64,000 nt of DNA, taken from assembly GCF_015711645.1 (NCBI RefSeq), contig NZ_JABTEX010000005.1:124001-188000 (forward strand), in the 5' to 3' direction. Both the position numbers and the translations under genes were made by a program. Origin of the DNA: Planomonospora sp. ID82291 (lineage in GTDB: Bacteria > Actinomycetota > Actinomycetes > Streptosporangiales > Streptosporangiaceae). The number at the start of each line of letters is the position of its first letter. Position 1 is the first letter of the stretch. Of this stretch, positions 63,010 to 64,000 are shown piece after piece. The notes below the pieces were generated by a model. The model searched no databases. It saw only the letters and a list, made by a program, of their open reading frames with translations, and was not told the origin of the DNA.

Positions 63010-63663
63010 TCACAGCCGGTATCCGACCCCGGGCACCGTCTCGATCACCTGCGGCTCGCCCAGCTTCTTCCGCAGGGTCATCATGGTCACCCGCACCACG
63101 TTGGTGAACGGGTCGATGTTCTCGTCCCAGGCCTTGTCCAGCAGGTCCTCCTGGCTGACGACCGCGCCCTCGGCGCGCATCAGCTCCTCCAGGACCGCGA
63201 ACTCCTTCTTGGTCAGGGCGACCTCCACGCCGTCCCTGGTCACCAGCCGCTTGCCCGGGTCCAGCCGGATCCCCGAGCGCTCCAGCACCGGCGGGAGCGC
63301 CGGGGCCGAGCGGCGGCCGAGCGCCCTGACCCGGGCGACCAGCTCGATGAAGACGAACGGCTTGGCCAGGTAGTCGTCGGCGCCCAGCCCCAGTCCCTCC
63401 ACCTTGTCGTCGACGTCGCCCGAGGCGGTCAGCATCAGGATCCGGGAGGCGGTCCGCTCCGCCACCAGGCGGCGGCAGACCTCGTCGCCGTGGACCTTGG
63501 GCAGGTCCCGGTCCAGCACGATCACGTCGTAGTCGATGTAGCCCGTCCGCTCCAGCGCGCCGGCGCCGTCGTAGGCGACGTCCACGGCCATGGCCTCGCG
63601 CCGGAGCCCGGTCGCGATCGCGTCCGCGAGCACCCGCTCGTCCTCAACCACAAGCACCCGCAC
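63010..63663 (-). CDS. OmpR/PhoB family response regulator
   Basis: 217 residues. Receiver: VRVLVVEDERVLADAIATGL with phosphoacceptor Asp in VIVLDRDLPKVHGDE and Lys in DDYLAKPFVFIEL. C-terminal winged helix: LTKKEFAVLEELMRAEGAVVSQEDLLDKAWDE (in parts) and TMMTLRKKLGEPQVIETVPGVGYRL (in parts). GTG 63663 is chosen because GGAGGTG stands nine bases upstream and the receiver starts here; ATG 63681 is also in frame. Partner of the downstream kinase, 50-base spacing. Confidence 0.93.
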   Translation of the reverse strand: MRVLVVEDERVLADAIATGLRREAMAVDVAYDGAGALERTGYIDYDVIVLDRDLPKVHGDEVCRRLVAERTASRILMLTASGDVDDKVEGLGLGADDYLAKPFVFIELVARVRALGRRSAPALPPVLERSGIRLDPGKRLVTRDGVEVALTKKEFAVLEELMRAEGAVVSQEDLLDKAWDENIDPFTNVVRVTMMTLRKKLGEPQVIETVPGVGYRL

Positions 63664-63681
63664 GGCCTCTGACACCTCCAT

Positions 63682-63931
63682 CGGAGAACTTCTGGGAAAA
63701 CGTCGGAGAACACCGGGGGACGCCCGGGAGAACCCGTGCCGCCGGACGGTCTTCCGCCGTCGCCCCATTGTCACCGCAGTGCGCGTAAGCCTGCGGTAAG
63801 ACCCTCACCACGACGGGGACACCGCCGGTGAGGTATCGCACACGCATGTTTAGGACATGCCGGGCACGGGGTACAGCGGTCCTACACCCTTGTGCCGAAC
63901 GCCCTTCGGACCCCGTGAGAGAGAAGGTGAG
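63682..63931. other. Intergenic region between regulator and last gene
   Basis: About 250 bases between divergent genes, holding both promoters. A clear element was not identified. The part 63800-63890 is slightly AT-richer around ATGTTTAGGACATG. Confidence 0.4.
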
Positions 63932-64000
63932 ATGGGCGAGTTCACGACCACGATCGAACACCGCCTCGACCAGGCCTACCGGAACCTGCAGGAGGCCAGG
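63932..64000 (+). CDS. Start of a protein of unknown function (cut by window end)
   Basis: ATG 63932 with GAGAAGGTGA directly upstream opens a frame of 23 visible codons, MGEFTTTIEHRLDQAYRNLQ. The sequence looks like a helical soluble protein. Nothing more can be said because the gene runs off the right edge. Confidence 0.6.
   Translation, partial: MGEFTTTIEHRLDQAYRNLQEAR

Overview
The window reads as chromosomal DNA of a high-GC actinomycete. Third-position G/C codons, GTG starts, GTGA and TGATG overlaps, and families such as DUF4193, DUF3710, DUF3159, DUF4235, Rok7B7-type ROK regulator and F420-type LLM oxidoreductase all point to Actinomycetota. A Streptosporangiales relative (Streptosporangium or Nonomuraea type) is my inference; no rRNA or tRNA is present to prove it.

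Layout. 1-539: end of a K+ channel. 0.7-4.9 kb: a LacI-controlled three-gene catabolic operon of unknown substrate. 5.1-8.4 kb: fadA-fadB beta-oxidation. 8.5-13 kb: amino-acid permease, dxs, secreted zinc peptidase. 13-17.5 kb: xylFGH-type sugar ABC transporter with its ROK regulator. 17.9-21.6 kb: aconitase and a YdjM-type membrane protein, with an unusually rich operator region. 22-27.5 kb: PadR regulator, mug glycosylase, sugar MFS carrier, NarL-type two-component pair. 27.7-30.6 kb: three-gene membrane/YtkA cassette, probably metal handling. 30.7-34.9 kb: pnkp-hen1 RNA repair pair. 35-37.1 kb: LLM oxidoreductase and a chitinase-like protein without the catalytic acid.

The most interesting region is 38.0-46.4 kb: a co-directional operon of DegT/StrS aminotransferase, MFS exporter, sulfotransferase, SDR, SAM methyltransferase, an HK97-fold shell protein, a DadA-type FAD amine oxidase and an Asp/Glu-type racemase. 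The shell gene has no phage neighbours (no portal, terminase, protease or tail), so I read it as a natural-product (Family 3 type) encapsulin that encloses one or more enzymes of a small, probably sulfated or sulfonated, amino-acid-derived metabolite pathway.

46.4-63.7 kb returns to a housekeeping block typical of actinobacteria: TrmA/RlmD-type RNA methyltransferase, KimA-type K+ importer divergent from two TrkA/CeoBC genes, DUF3159, OB-fold protein, DUF3710, dut, PerM transporter, valS, otsA, DUF4193 and an OmpR-type two-component pair. The last 69 bases start another gene. The part from about 21 to 46 kb looks like accessory content set between conserved blocks.
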